Part shown: positions 1 to 9,986 of the stretch, piece by piece | Layout of the letters: every line of letters begins with the position of its first letter | How positions within the stretch are numbered: the stretch's first letter is position 1 | From: Apostichopus californicus | Lineage: Eukaryota > Echinodermata > Holothuroidea > Aspidochirotida > Stichopodidae | Direction: 5' to 3' | DNA length: 36,065 nucleotides | Assembly (NCBI GenBank): GCA_020650975.1 | Contig: JAIPMN010000220.1 | Span: forward strand, 1 to 36,065 | Program-made: the position numbers and the translations under genes | Notes under the pieces: model-generated | The model's database searches: none | What the model was told of the DNA's origin: nothing | Seen by the model: only the letters and a program-made list of their open reading frames with translations

Positions 1-6
1 GTAAGC
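1..6 (+). other. Splice-donor-like start of window
   Basis: The first six bases, GTAAGC, match the intron 5' consensus GTRAGY. If a coding exon lies just upstream, the window begins exactly at an intron start. No upstream sequence is visible, so this could be coincidence. Confidence 0.3.
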
Positions 7-316
7 TTTACTAGGATTTGAAGAATTTGATATTATAATACGCCTCCGCATTTGTATTGTTTACATGTATTAGTTAATACTCAGAATACAGTGTGTTGTT
101 ATTCTACTCTACTTGTTAGATAACATTTCAGAGAATTGATTTTGTTCCTGTGTTTTTGTTAACATCATATTAAACTCATATTTGGGAATGTTTTTCCATC
201 AGATGGAATGGTTATTCCATATCAGACATACAGTACTGTATGATTTTATCAAACACATGTTATGATTTTAGTAGAAGTACATAAATACTAGACACTTAAA
301 TTAGTCATAGTTGGGA
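7..316. other. AT-rich non-coding stretch, nothing recognised
   Basis: No open frame of useful length, repeat or motif was found between the donor-like start and the first array. Confidence 0.6.
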
Positions 317-970
317 AGGGTTAGGTATGAGGGTTAGGTATGAGGGTTAGGTATGAGGGTTAGGTATGCATGAGGGTTAGGTATGAGGGTTAGGTATGAG
401 GGTTAGGTATGAGGGTTACAGTCCTGTATAAGGGTTTGATATGAGGGTTAGGTATGAGGGTTAGGTATGAGGGTTAGGTATGAGGGTTAGATATGAGGGT
501 TAGGTACGTATGAGGGTTAGGTATGAGGGTTAGGTATGTATGAGGGTTAGGTATGTATGAGGGTTAGATATGAGGGTTAGGTATGAGGGTTAGGTATGAG
601 GGTTACAGTAGGTATAAGGGTTTGATATGAGGGTTAGGTATGAGGGTTAGGTATGAGGGTTAGGTATGAGGGTTAGGTATAATGGTTTGATATGAGGGTT
701 AGGTATGAGGGTTAGGTATGAGGGTTAGGTATGAGGGTTAGGTATGAGGGTTAGGTATAAGGGTTTGATATGAGGGTTAGGTATGAGGGTTAGGTACGTA
801 TGAGGGTTAGGTATGAGGGTTAGGTATGTATGAGGGTTAGGTATGTATGAGGGTTAGATATGAGGGTTAGGTATGAGGGTTAGGTATGAGGGTTACAGTA
901 GGTATAAGGGTTAGATAGAGGGTGAGGTATGAGGGTTAGTTATGAGGGTTAGGTATGAGGGTTAGGTATG
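317..970 (+). repeat. Telomere-like 13-bp minisatellite (GGGTTAGGTATGA)n
   Basis: About 50 head-to-tail units of GGGTTAGGTATGA with variants: GGGTTTGATATGA, GGGTTAGATATGA, a 4-bp longer unit carrying GTATGTATGA or GTACGTATGA, and a spacer-like GGGTTACAGTAGGTATAA. Each unit contains GGGTTAGG, which matches one and a bit of the animal telomere hexamer TTAGGG, followed by TATGA. There is also larger-scale structure: 492-622 and 782-912 are identical over about 131 bp at an offset of 290. It is a tandem array seen directly in the sequence. Descent from telomeric repeat is an inference. Confidence 0.9.
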
Positions 971-1360
971 ATTTGTCCATATGTGTTGCTGAAGGATAAC
1001 TGGTCTGAGGTTTACAGCGTAAATTTGTACCTTAAACTGCCATTTGTTGAAGTAGTTCATTGGTCAATTAGCACTTATTTTCTTTCCAGAAGGTTAACGA
1101 ACTGTAAGTTTCACTGACAGTCGGATGAATTGAATGTACTATAAATTAGAAAGCAAACTGAAGTTAGGCATCAGAATGACTGTTACATTGCAAAGTCTTG
1201 ACTCCATGCCAACCAACCCTCCTTGCCCATCCGTGTCTACCTCTCTCTTTACTCTCCCTTCTACCCTTCACCGTTATCCTCTCCAACGAAGGGAAAATAC
1301 AAAGTAAAACAAGAGAAAGAAAGGTGACACAGTTGAAAAATTAATTGATGAAAATATTAT
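971..1360. other. Non-coding stretch with one microexon-like signal
   Basis: No credible coding region. A pyrimidine-rich acceptor-like TTTTCTTTCCAG ends at 1089, and a donor-like GTAAGT begins at 1104, leaving only 14 bp between them. A pyrimidine-rich stretch follows at 1207-1280. Confidence 0.5.
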
Positions 1361-1563
1361 GAACATGCCAATAGCTAGAATTGCATTTAGCAAGATACGC
1401 AGTATATTGTGAAAGTGTCTTGTGACGTAAATAAGACTGCTCGTTAATTATCTAAATAGTAGGAACATGCCATTAGCTAGAATTGCATTTAGCAAGATAC
1501 ACAGTATATTGTGAAAGTCTCTTGTGACGTAAATAAGACTGCTTGTTAATTATCTAAATAGTT
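1361..1563 (+). repeat. 102-bp tandem duplication (2 copies)
   Basis: Two adjacent copies begin with GAACATGCCA at 1361 and 1463 and end with TTATCTAAATAGT. They differ at only a handful of positions, so the duplication is fairly young. No coding potential is seen. Confidence 0.92.
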
Positions 1564-1857
1564 CAAGTTGCTGTGTAATGGATATTTACAAAACTGAGAA
1601 GTATTCCGTTTCCTGTTAGAACTTCCTTGCTTGCAAATTTGTCTCATTAATTTCAGCAAAATCGTTTCGTGTGCCCTCTCGGAAGTTTTGAATGGATCAT
1701 TCGTTTTTCTTGAACTTGGCAAGTGTTAATATGAGGTCGAAAGAATTTATTAGCAATTACATTCCAATTCTGATTTTGAACTGTTTCCAGAGACTCAGAT
1801 AAATACTTTCGTTATTTAAGTATACTTAAGTATATTTAAGTATTTATCAAAGTATAC

Positions 1858-2140
1858 TGCATGGGATGTACACAACATGTACTGGGATGTACACAACATG
1901 TACTGGGATATGTACTGGGATGTACACAACATGTACTGGGATGTACACAACATGTACTGCATGGGACGTACACAACATGTACTGCATGGGATGAAAAACA
2001 ACATGTACTGGGATATACACAACATGTACTGGGATGTACATAACATGTACTGGGATGTACACAACATGTACTGTGATGTGCACAACATCTATTGTGATGT
2101 ACATAACATGTACTGGACTTCTCAACATGTACTGTAATGG
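1858..2140 (+). repeat. 21-bp palindrome-rich minisatellite
   Basis: The repeat unit is close to GGGATGTACACAACATGTACT, with shorter and longer variants, about 13 copies. Each unit holds the palindromes ACATGT and GTAC, so the array is nearly self-complementary. Several frames on both strands are open across it. The resulting low-complexity peptides (repeats of NMYWDVH on one strand, CTSQYML on the other) are by-products of the repeat and should not be called genes. It is preceded by a short TAAGTATACT-type repeat at 1816-1857. Confidence 0.92.
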
Positions 2141-3209
2141 GATAACCATGACATGGGAATGTCCTCCCATTCAGTTCAAAGATCAGGGGAGGGCTGGTGT
2201 CATATTAGTAACGATTTATAAATAACATCTGGAGCATTTGATGAGAATATCAATTCCCAGATAATTGAAGCAATATTCTTGCTGTTGACATTATAGTCAT
2301 ATCATCATGTCCTTTGTCTTCAAGGCTGATTAATACAGTTACAACTTATCCAATGAAAACTTTCAAATTACACTGGCCTCCTTGTACTGCCCCTTGGAGA
2401 CCAATAAAATATCTTGTAATCTTGCTTATATGTTATTGCAACTGATGGACAAAAACTGCTGAGTGACTTTAATATACTCATGTACTCATTTATTGTTTTG
2501 TGTGCCTGTTGTGTGTAGACCTAACAGTGGTGTGAAACAGCACTGTTATACATCATGTTTAGTGAGGGGACACATATACTATGGTTTGTATAGTGCAAAT
2601 CCTCCTTTTAAAATTTAGAAATAGAAAACAAAATTTGTGAATGTTTGATTTGTTTAAAATGTTTGCGCAGTGAAATTCCGGAGATATGTTAACCTAATTG
2701 TATCTTCTTATCATACTATATTTAGTAACATATGGTAAATATTCAGCTAGTGTACACTAATGCCCTTGTTGGTTCTATAATTACATAACATTGCATGGGA
2801 AGGAGGTGAGTCCCTCTTGCAGTTTTGTGGTAAATGTTCATCATGCACAACACACTATAGATGTGCATTAATCAGCATAGAATGTAAATTTACTACTCTG
2901 GGACACAAGCGTGTTTGGACACTATGACAGTAAATCATTTTCGGTCTCTGTGTGTATGTGTGAATGGTTTGTATTGGCAGTTAGACTGTTGCAGTACTAA
3001 GTACTTCTATTAGTGAAGGACAAAAGATATCTCCCATTAAGTGTTAACAGAAATCAATGTGTCATTTACACTAGGTCATACATATGTGGATTCACAATGG
3101 TGTTTGGAGGGTTAACCACAATAAAGATTTTGAAGTTCAGTTAAGATGAGTGACTATTTAAAATTGATATGAGGGTAATTATAGTCATATATAGTAAGTT
3201 AAATAGAAG
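2141..3209. other. Non-coding stretch, nothing recognised
   Basis: AT-rich sequence with no exon, repeat family or RNA gene that I can support. Confidence 0.55.
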
Positions 3210-3314
3210 AAGAACGCAACAAGAATAGTTTAGAAAAGAATAACTCCAAATTTAGTGTAAATAGTACAAGAATGCAACAAGAATAGTTAAGTATAACTCA
3301 CAAACATAGTGTAA
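3210..3314 (+). repeat. Short imperfect tandem duplication, 58-bp period
   Basis: Two copies share GCAACAAGAATAGTT and a following TAACTC...TAGTGTAA block, starting at 3210 and 3268. They are more diverged than the duplication at 1361. Confidence 0.7.
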
Positions 3315-3471
3315 TATCAAGACAATTGCTGTGATTAAATAATCTAAGATTACAGTCCCTCAAGTTTGCCAAGAAAACAAGTCACGTATAAACACTTTAT
3401 TTGTAACTAACTGCCTCTTAGGATCAAATTGTATCATATCTATAGATCACAATTAGTTATGTACCATTCAA

Positions 3472-3653
3472 ACTAACTAGACTACCTTGACTACCTTGCT
3501 TGGAAAAATAAAGTCGCAATTTAAGGACGTTAATATTAACAATTTCAAGGAAGCAATAAACCTTGCGCAAGATCGTGATACGTGGCGGAGGTTAATCACT
3601 GAGCATGTCGGATAGATGAGACTCAACTTACTACTACTACTATACTAACTAGA
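3472..3653 (+). mobile_element. 5'-truncated LINE 3' end with target-site duplication
   Basis: The insert runs about 3482-3643 and is flanked by perfect 10-bp direct repeats ACTAACTAGA at 3472-3481 and 3644-3653. A frame open to a TAG at 3613-3615 encodes a tail ending FKEAINLAQDRDTWRRLI then TEHVG. AQDR..WR is the motif I associate with the extreme C-terminus of RTE-like endonuclease/reverse-transcriptase proteins; the clade call is from memory. A short 3' UTR and a (TAC)n-type microsatellite tail at about 3628-3642 follow. Only about 33 codons survive, so the copy was inserted dead, as 5'-truncated target-primed copies usually are. Its local CpG content is higher than the flanks. Confidence 0.8.
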
Positions 3654-4147
3654 ATATTTACATAGCTACTGTACTTACATTTTATTAACTCCTAATTGTG
3701 GACAAATTATGAATCATGCAGCTCAAGATATAACTTAAGTGCAATATTTTATTGCGAATTGTTGAAGGTGCAACCTATGCATTTGCAAATTTGCTTGCAT
3801 AAATAACAATTTTATTTTTTTACAGGTACAGTATCATATCACTTCTTTAGTGGTCGCATATTTTACTAACAGACTGACAAATTCAACACAATTTACGCAG
3901 TTTTGAATATTCAGTGACCCCTCCATCCACTGTGTCGGGCAATGTTAACAAACTAGAGTATTAATACTCTAAGTAATCTTACGGGATGCAATTGTACCGA
4001 AGAGTTTAGGCTCACTTCTGCCATTGGGTAGCACTATGCTGGAATGTTGATCTTGTCAGTAAACATGTGATATAAGAAACAAACTTTCATATTGTTTTTA
4101 TTTATTGCCATGGTAATATTGTACTGTACTAGGTAGATGAGGTGAAC

Positions 4148-4200
4148 CTTAATTATGACTTGTTCTTAATTATGACTTGTTCTTAATTATGACTTTTTCT
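4148..4200 (+). repeat. 17-bp triplicate (CTTAATTATGACTTGTT)
   Basis: Three tandem copies, the last diverging to GACTTTTTC. Confidence 0.85.
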
Positions 4201-4218
4201 TGGATTGGGACTCAAGTT

Positions 4219-4416
4219 TTAGATCACAAGACAAAATTTAGGATAGGTGAACTGATTACTAAAGAAGCTCTTGGAGTAGGATTCCTGATTTAGAGTCATT
4301 TGTGTAAACCGTTTCATGATCATCTGCCTTGTTTCTGTTAAATCTCGATGTGACATGCAAGTGATTTCAACATAGGCTTTGTGTAATAGACATAACAATT
4401 CCACAGCTTGCAGAAG
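4219..4416 (-). CDS. Possible minus-strand terminal exon, unknown protein
   Basis: On the minus strand a pyrimidine-rich acceptor-like CTTGTACCCTACAG (AG at + 4417-4418) is followed by 65 open codons and a stop. The peptide begins LLQAVELLCLLHKAYVEITC and continues as a mixed polar, helix-like sequence without low complexity. An AATAAA on the same strand lies about 115 bases after the stop, near + 4100-4106. Such signals are common by chance in AT-rich DNA. No domain was recognised. The minus orientation disagrees with the better exon candidates elsewhere, so it is either another gene or a chance frame. Confidence 0.2.
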   Translation of the reverse strand, partial: LLQAVELLCLLHKAYVEITCMSHRDLTETRQMIMKRFTQMTLNQESYSKSFFSNQFTYPKFCLVI

Positions 4417-4972
4417 CTGTAGGGTACAAGTATGACAACCGTTTGTATCATGCATGCACAGTATCAGAATGGAGAACACTTAACTTAACAAGCAATGGCT
4501 ACCATACATGTATGTATTTATATAATGTCTGCAGTTGTTTTCAGCCATAAATAAAATGAGACCTTCTACAATGAGTTACAGAAGGGGCCAGACATGGCAA
4601 AGCAAGTACATGAGTTTACATTTGGTCTGGCTAGTGGAGGGGCTCAGTTATTTGCAGGGGTCGAAAGTTGAGATAAATCTAAGAAGAAGCTAAACATTAT
4701 TTTCCATTTTGGGGATAGATATATTTGTAGAAGATAAGAGTGGATTAGTCTGCTGATCTTGTAAGGTCAGCTTGAGAACTAAATATACATAATTTATTCA
4801 AACTAGGATAAATAACCTCTGCTGCTTGCATCTGGTTTGCTTCCATCATAAATAATTAACAGGCTACTACTGTATGTAGAGGCTGTGTTAAAGAGGTGTG
4901 TTAGATTGCCAGCACTGGAAGTAATACAAAGTCACTTTTAATGAGACATGTATATGATAGCATGTGAGAGAG

Positions 4973-5482
4973 TACAGACTGTATCAGGAGGACCAGAGTA
5001 TGAAATATACTTCAAGTCATTTACAGACTGTATCAGAGGACCTGAGTATGAAATACTTCAAGTCATTTACAGACTGTATCAGGAGGACCTGAGTATGATA
5101 GGTACTTCAAGTCATTTACAAACTGTATTAGTAGGACCTGAGTATGAAATATACTTCGTCATTTACAGACTGTAATTGTATAGTAGTACCTGAGTATGAA
5201 ATGTACTTCAAGTCATTTACAGACTATAGTAGGACCTGAGTTTGAAATATACTTCAAGTCATTTGTAGACTGTATAGTAGGACCTGAGTATGAAATATAA
5301 TTCAAGTCATGTATAGACCGTATCAGGAGGACCTGAGTATGATAGATACTTCAAGTCATTTGTAGACTTTATAAGAGGATCTGAGTATGAAATATAATTC
5401 AAGTCATTTGTAGATTGTATAGGAGGACTGGAGTATGAAATATACTTGAAGTCATTTACAGACTGTGTAGGAGGACCTGATG
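4973..5482 (+). repeat. 49-bp minisatellite, about 10 degenerate copies
   Basis: The unit is about 49 bp: TACAGACTGTATCAGGAGGA, then CCTGAGTATGAAATATACTT, then CAAGTCATT. Copies vary by small indels and substitutions. The 75-codon open frame at 4948-5175 is produced by the repeat and has no independent support. Confidence 0.9.
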
Positions 5483-6120
5483 ACATTTATAAACAGTGTA
5501 TTCTACAGTAAGTTTTGGTGTTTAGGTGTGAGTGAATGTACCGTACATAGAGTGGCCATCAATGTTATCAAGCTCCCCACAGTCTGGCTCTAACTGATTC
5601 ACATTGGCATTTCAGTTTAGAGTCAGAATCCGCTCATATCTGGTAATAGTATTTTCTTTAGTCCAGATCAATTTAGAAAAGGAGGAACACTGATTGAAGT
5701 TGGTCATCAAAATAGCTCTCAAATCTGCTTAAAAGGGAAATGATAGTCTTCACACATGATTAGACAATAATTTTCCTTTCAATAAACTGGTAAATTGTAA
5801 AATTTATGACTGGATATTCAGAAAAAAACTTGGAGATTCAGGAGCAGAAGAACACTTGATAACCTACTTTTCTAATATTGAAGAGCATGCTGGCCTTTAA
5901 GTACTCTATAGTGGTACATCTCAATTGCACTCATTCTTCAGGAATTCAGCACAGGCTCTACATTTGTATCTGTGCAGTGATAGAAGCTATTAACAACCAC
6001 AGACCTGTGCAATGCTATTTATACCCCAGTCATTATCTAGGCACATACTGTATGCTGCTGAGAGCAATCTTGGAAGGAGAGTTGACACATTGGCTGTACT
6101 GACAGTTAAAATCAATGAGC
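5483..6120. other. Unassigned stretch with one weak open frame
   Basis: A 74-codon frame at 5878-6102 on the plus strand has an unremarkable composition and no splice or promoter support. I treat it as chance. Nothing else was recognised. Confidence 0.5.
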
Positions 6121-6912
6121 TCTCTCCTAATGAGTCCTGACTCTGAAAGTGGATAGAGTATTAAAGTGAAGGTATCCAGTTATAGGCCAGGAATAGCAAC
6201 AAACAGCCTAGGCTTTATCTCCTAATGAGTCCTGACTGTGAAAGCGGGTAGAGTATTAAAGTGAAGGTATCCAGTTATAGGCCAGGAATAGCAACAAACA
6301 GCCTAGGCTTTATCTCCTAATGAGTCCTGACTCTGAAAGTGAATAGAGTATTAAAGTGAAGGTATCCAGCTATAGGCCAGGAATAGCAATAAAAAGCCTA
6401 GGTTATATCTCCTAATGAGTCCTGACTGTGAAAGTGAATAGAGTATTAAAGTGAAGATATCCAGTTGCAGGCCAGGAATAGCAACAAACAGCCTAGGTCA
6501 TATCTCCTAATGAGTCCTGACTGTGAAATTGAATAGATTATTAAAGTACCGGCCAGGATCAGCAACAAACAGCCTAGGCTTTATCTCCTAATGAGTCCTG
6601 ACTCTGAAAGTGAATAGAGTATTAAAGTGAAGATATCCAGTTACAAGCCAGGAACAGCAACAAACAGCCTAGGTCATATCTCCTAATGAGTCCTGACTGT
6701 GAAATTGAATAGAGTATTAAAGTACCGGCCAGGATCAGCAACAAACAGCCTAGGCTTTATCTCCTTATGAGTCCTGATTCTGAAAGTGAATAGAGTATTA
6801 AAGTGAAGATATCCAGTTGCAGGCCAGGAATAGCAACAAACAGCCTAGGTCATATCTCCTAATGAGTCCTGACTCTGAAAGTGGGTAGAGCATTAAAGTG
6901 AAGGTATCCAGT
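6121..6912 (+). repeat. 95/81-bp higher-order minisatellite, 9 copies
   Basis: Each copy begins TCTCCTAATGAGTCCTGAC. Copies start at 6121, 6218, 6313, 6408, 6503, 6584, 6679, 6760 and 6855, giving periods of 97, 95, 95, 95, 81, 95, 81 and 95. The 81-bp copies lack the TGAAGATATCCAGTT portion and carry TACCGGCCAGGATCAG instead. The last full copies alternate 81 and 95, a dimeric higher-order unit of 176 bp. Confidence 0.95.
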
Positions 6913-7004
6913 ATGAGGGGATGAAGCTGGAGATGGGAGGGAGATGGGAGAGGGTGGGGTATGGGGTGGGGAGGGTATAATGTATGCAAGGGGAGGAGGG
7001 GATG
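6913..7004 (+). other. G-rich tract with G-quadruplex potential
   Basis: Directly after the array lies a purine-rich tract with many runs of three or four G. The core around 6953-6976 has five G-runs (GGG, GGGG, GGGG, GGGG, GGG) separated by one to three bases, which fits the usual intramolecular quadruplex pattern. Confidence 0.65.
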
Positions 7005-8092
7005 CATACCATCTGATGGATTGATTTCTTGTTCATGACTGTAGAATTACCCAGGCTTGTATTTATCTTGGATGTGTTGTACTCACTGTAAGTGCATAGG
7101 CCTGCAGAATTAAATATATTGATAGTTAGTGTTGACCTGAGCTGGGGCTAATTCTACAGAATACAAACACAATAGAATACACAATGTCAAGCAACAATTT
7201 TGAAAATGTTGTAGAAGATATTATGTTCTACTGTATAAGAGCATTGCTGTTTTAATGGATTTACAGTAGCATGCTTTACACTGTATTTTGTAGTGGAATT
7301 GCATTAGTAGACTGTCGTGAATACATCAATTTTTAAAGCTCATCACTCAATGGACATCAGATCCAGATGTAGTCAAGTAGAGGTCTTTGTTATTATCCAG
7401 GTTTTACTGAAATGTGAAGCTTCTCATAATGTGGTCTGCTGTTCATCATACGACGACTAAATCACTTATTAGAGTTCCTATTAAGGATGTTGATGTTATT
7501 GAGCATGTGATGATAGTATCATGTAAGTCTGTAGAGTACAATTAAAAAGTTCATTGATAATACTAGTTATTAAACAATCTTAGACTTGATGGTAGTAACT
7601 TGTGTACATAGTAGACAACTGATTCAACTTAAAACAATGGCATTGATTAATTTACAGTAGTAGCAATGATGAAAGATTCAGATTTAATTATCAATTCATG
7701 TACCGTACAAATATGATCCAAGGTCTCCAGATAAGTATGATTACAGACCCATGAATATGAATGAATAATGTCTATAAAGATGTTGTGAACCCAGGATGTT
7801 AAGTTTCTTAATTTATGGATAATTGAAATCAACCTTTTTGAAATGAAAGTTAAAATGTTGATAATGAAACTTTGAGGAACAATTAATTACAAATTTCGGC
7901 AATTCTAACCAGCCACTTGACTATCAAGGACCAAAGTAAAACACTTGATAACTCTTTTAAATCGTAGAATAATTGTTAACTGAAGTTCAAAGTACTGCTC
8001 TGATGGCCATAGAAGTTATCCTTGAAATCTCAAGTGGATTACAGGCAAATATTTACATGTAGCTCATTGAAAGAAGAGATGAACAAAGTTAG
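7005..8092. other. Non-coding stretch, nothing firm
   Basis: A 43-bp interval at about 7045-7087 lies between an acceptor-like CTGTAG and a donor-like GTAAGTGC and is open in one frame, but it is too short to support. Nothing else was found. Confidence 0.5.
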
Positions 8093-8311
8093 TTTGATCC
8101 TTGTGTTGAGTGCAGATGCATGGGACTCACGGTTGATGTACATTCTGTGTTCCCATCTGAGTCAAGTAGACGATTGAAGCATGTAACACAGTTTGTTATC
8201 TTCCATGTTAAACCCATGACGCAAGACAGCAGATATACATACTTTATTTCTGTGCAAAGTCAGTTCCGAATAGTTCCTGGAGAAGAACAGCAAATTATGG
8301 TACTTCCATGA
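8093..8311 (+). CDS. Possible exon of a secreted protein, NTR-like pattern
   Basis: An acceptor-like TTAG precedes a frame open from 8093 to a TGA at 8309-8311. The peptide starts FDPCVECRCMGLTVDVHSVF and later reads VTQFVIFHVKPMTQDSRYTY and FISVQSQFRIVPGEEQQIMV. A Cys-rich start followed by alternating hydrophobic strands and a G-E-x-x turn recalls netrin/NTR-type beta-barrel modules, but the resemblance is loose and I would not name a gene. A donor could be GTACTT just before the stop, after ATTATG (about 8297). The polypyrimidine tract upstream is weak. It could also be a chance frame or a decayed exon. Confidence 0.28.
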   Translation, partial: FDPCVECRCMGLTVDVHSVFPSESSRRLKHVTQFVIFHVKPMTQDSRYTYFISVQSQFRIVPGEEQQIMVLP

Positions 8312-9947
8312 GGACAATTTAGTAAGTTGTTTTGTTGTTGTTGTTTTTGTTTTTTTAATTGAAATAAAAGAAGAAGTTAAAGACATAGTTAATAGCAGAA
8401 GAAAGTCAGGACCATAAGATGTTATTTAGGATCTACAATGATAATTTGTGACTTATTGTAAGATTTAACATTCATGTAGAAATTCAATGAAACATTCATT
8501 AAGATGAATTCCTAGATAAAGTTCCTCTTTACCCAAGCCATACATCATTTTTCCTCTGAACCTTTCTTTGAATGTTTTCAACTTTTTTTTTGTTTGTAAT
8601 GTCAATTTAATTTTAACTTTTTTTTCAGTGTCAAAAATTCTGTTGCATTTCATATCACTCAATCCTGGGTACAATTTTTGGATCACCCAGTGTCACAGGT
8701 TTTTTTTTTTTCATAAAGCTCACCATTTTTCTTTCGCAAAGCTTATTTTTCTTCAATTTTCTCTGTGAAATTAATTAATTAAGTCAGCAGGGATATTTGT
8801 TTAATATTGACATGTAAAATTTAAGGTAAACGGCCAAACACATAAACATGGTGAAAATATTTACAAAGGTAACATTACTGTGTATAATCGGAGAAACGGG
8901 CTGTGACATTTATCACACCCACAGGTATCATGGTAAACATACGGAACTGATGAAAGATGAATTTTGTACTTCACGAGACCTGTGCTATTGCAAGGTACTT
9001 TGATATATTTGATATCTGAACAGGTAGAACTTTAAACACTCTGGAATTTTCAATTTCTTGCCAAAGGCAGGTCACACTTGCAGCATTTTTTCATTGGGTG
9101 GTTGGTTGTACAAACAGTATAATGTGTTACCACATTGTATTGGAGTTGTAGGCACGTTGGCATCATTAATGGTCTAGTTGTATTAATATTTACATAGCCA
9201 GGTGTGAATTATAGAATTCCTTCCCTCCCTGAGACAGGTGCTGCCATCATAGCAGTGGTCGGTAATAACTACAGTGTCTTCTATGGATACACTTCTCTCA
9301 GCTGCAGCATCATCCAAAATGTCATAGATTTAATACCCTCAAAAATTTCATATTCCGTTTCCCAGGAAATTGACAGCCCACCATAAATTAGGAATGTTTG
9401 TTTCACCACATGCCAAGTTTGATTTGGAAGTAGTGTCTTTATGAAATTAGGATTGCAGGGAGTAGCAAACTATAACAGCTCCCTTGCCATGTTGAGGTTA
9501 ATCAAGATGGCTGATGGATCCCAATGAAATGTGGTGACTGTTTGTTGGAGGACTGTATCAAATGAGTTATGTACCCCCTGGTGCATATAAAGACTATAGA
9601 ACCTGCCTGCTGGAGAATGTGTGTAAAGTGAAAGACAGTACAGTATGAGTTCTCTTTAATCAGTCAGAGGGTGTCTCTGTTCAGTATTACACGCTTCCAT
9701 GAATATTGGCTTTGAATTGCCAGGCAATTTGTAGAGGATCTAAAACTAGCACTCCAGTTACAAGTTTGATATGGCTTCTAAATATTTAGAGGAAACAGCA
9801 TTCAATATTCAGAATAAAATGTCAGGAGAATTTGAGAAAGACTTTGTAATACATTCAATTGGATAACAATGGAAACAACCTCCTGCAATATCAGTTATTC
9901 AATATTCCTGGATTGATATGTCTGAAGTATATTGTACTCCCATAGCC
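8312..9947. other. Non-coding stretch with T-rich tracts
   Basis: Contains poly-T-rich segments at 8329-8355, 8581-8630 and 8700-8712. A 60-codon frame at 9204-9386 has no good splice support. An 18-bp inverted motif at 8902-8918 resembles the hairpin at 9948. No gene is supported. Confidence 0.5.
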
Positions 9948-9986
9948 TGAGTAAAAAAGTGTGACAAATGTCACACAGTTTACTCA
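9948..9986. other. 39-nt two-tier perfect hairpin
   Basis: The outer arms TGAGTAAA (9948-9955) and TTTACTCA (9979-9986) are perfect complements. The inner arms GTGTGAC (9959-9965) and GTCACAC (9970-9976) are also perfect around a 4-nt AAAT loop. Only a small internal bulge of 3 versus 2 bases separates the tiers. Fifteen paired bases in 39 is notable for this AT-rich background. It could be a dyad binding site or a DNA cruciform, and it is too short for a typical animal microRNA precursor. Confidence 0.7.

Noticed and set aside
1816-2225. Several repetitive open frames on both strands
   Set aside because: All are read-outs of the 21-bp array. Related peptides appear in many frames, which is the mark of a repeat and not a gene.
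7045-7087. 43-bp exon-like interval before GTAAGTGC
   Set aside because: The donor is good but the acceptor is weak and the 14-residue frame carries no information.
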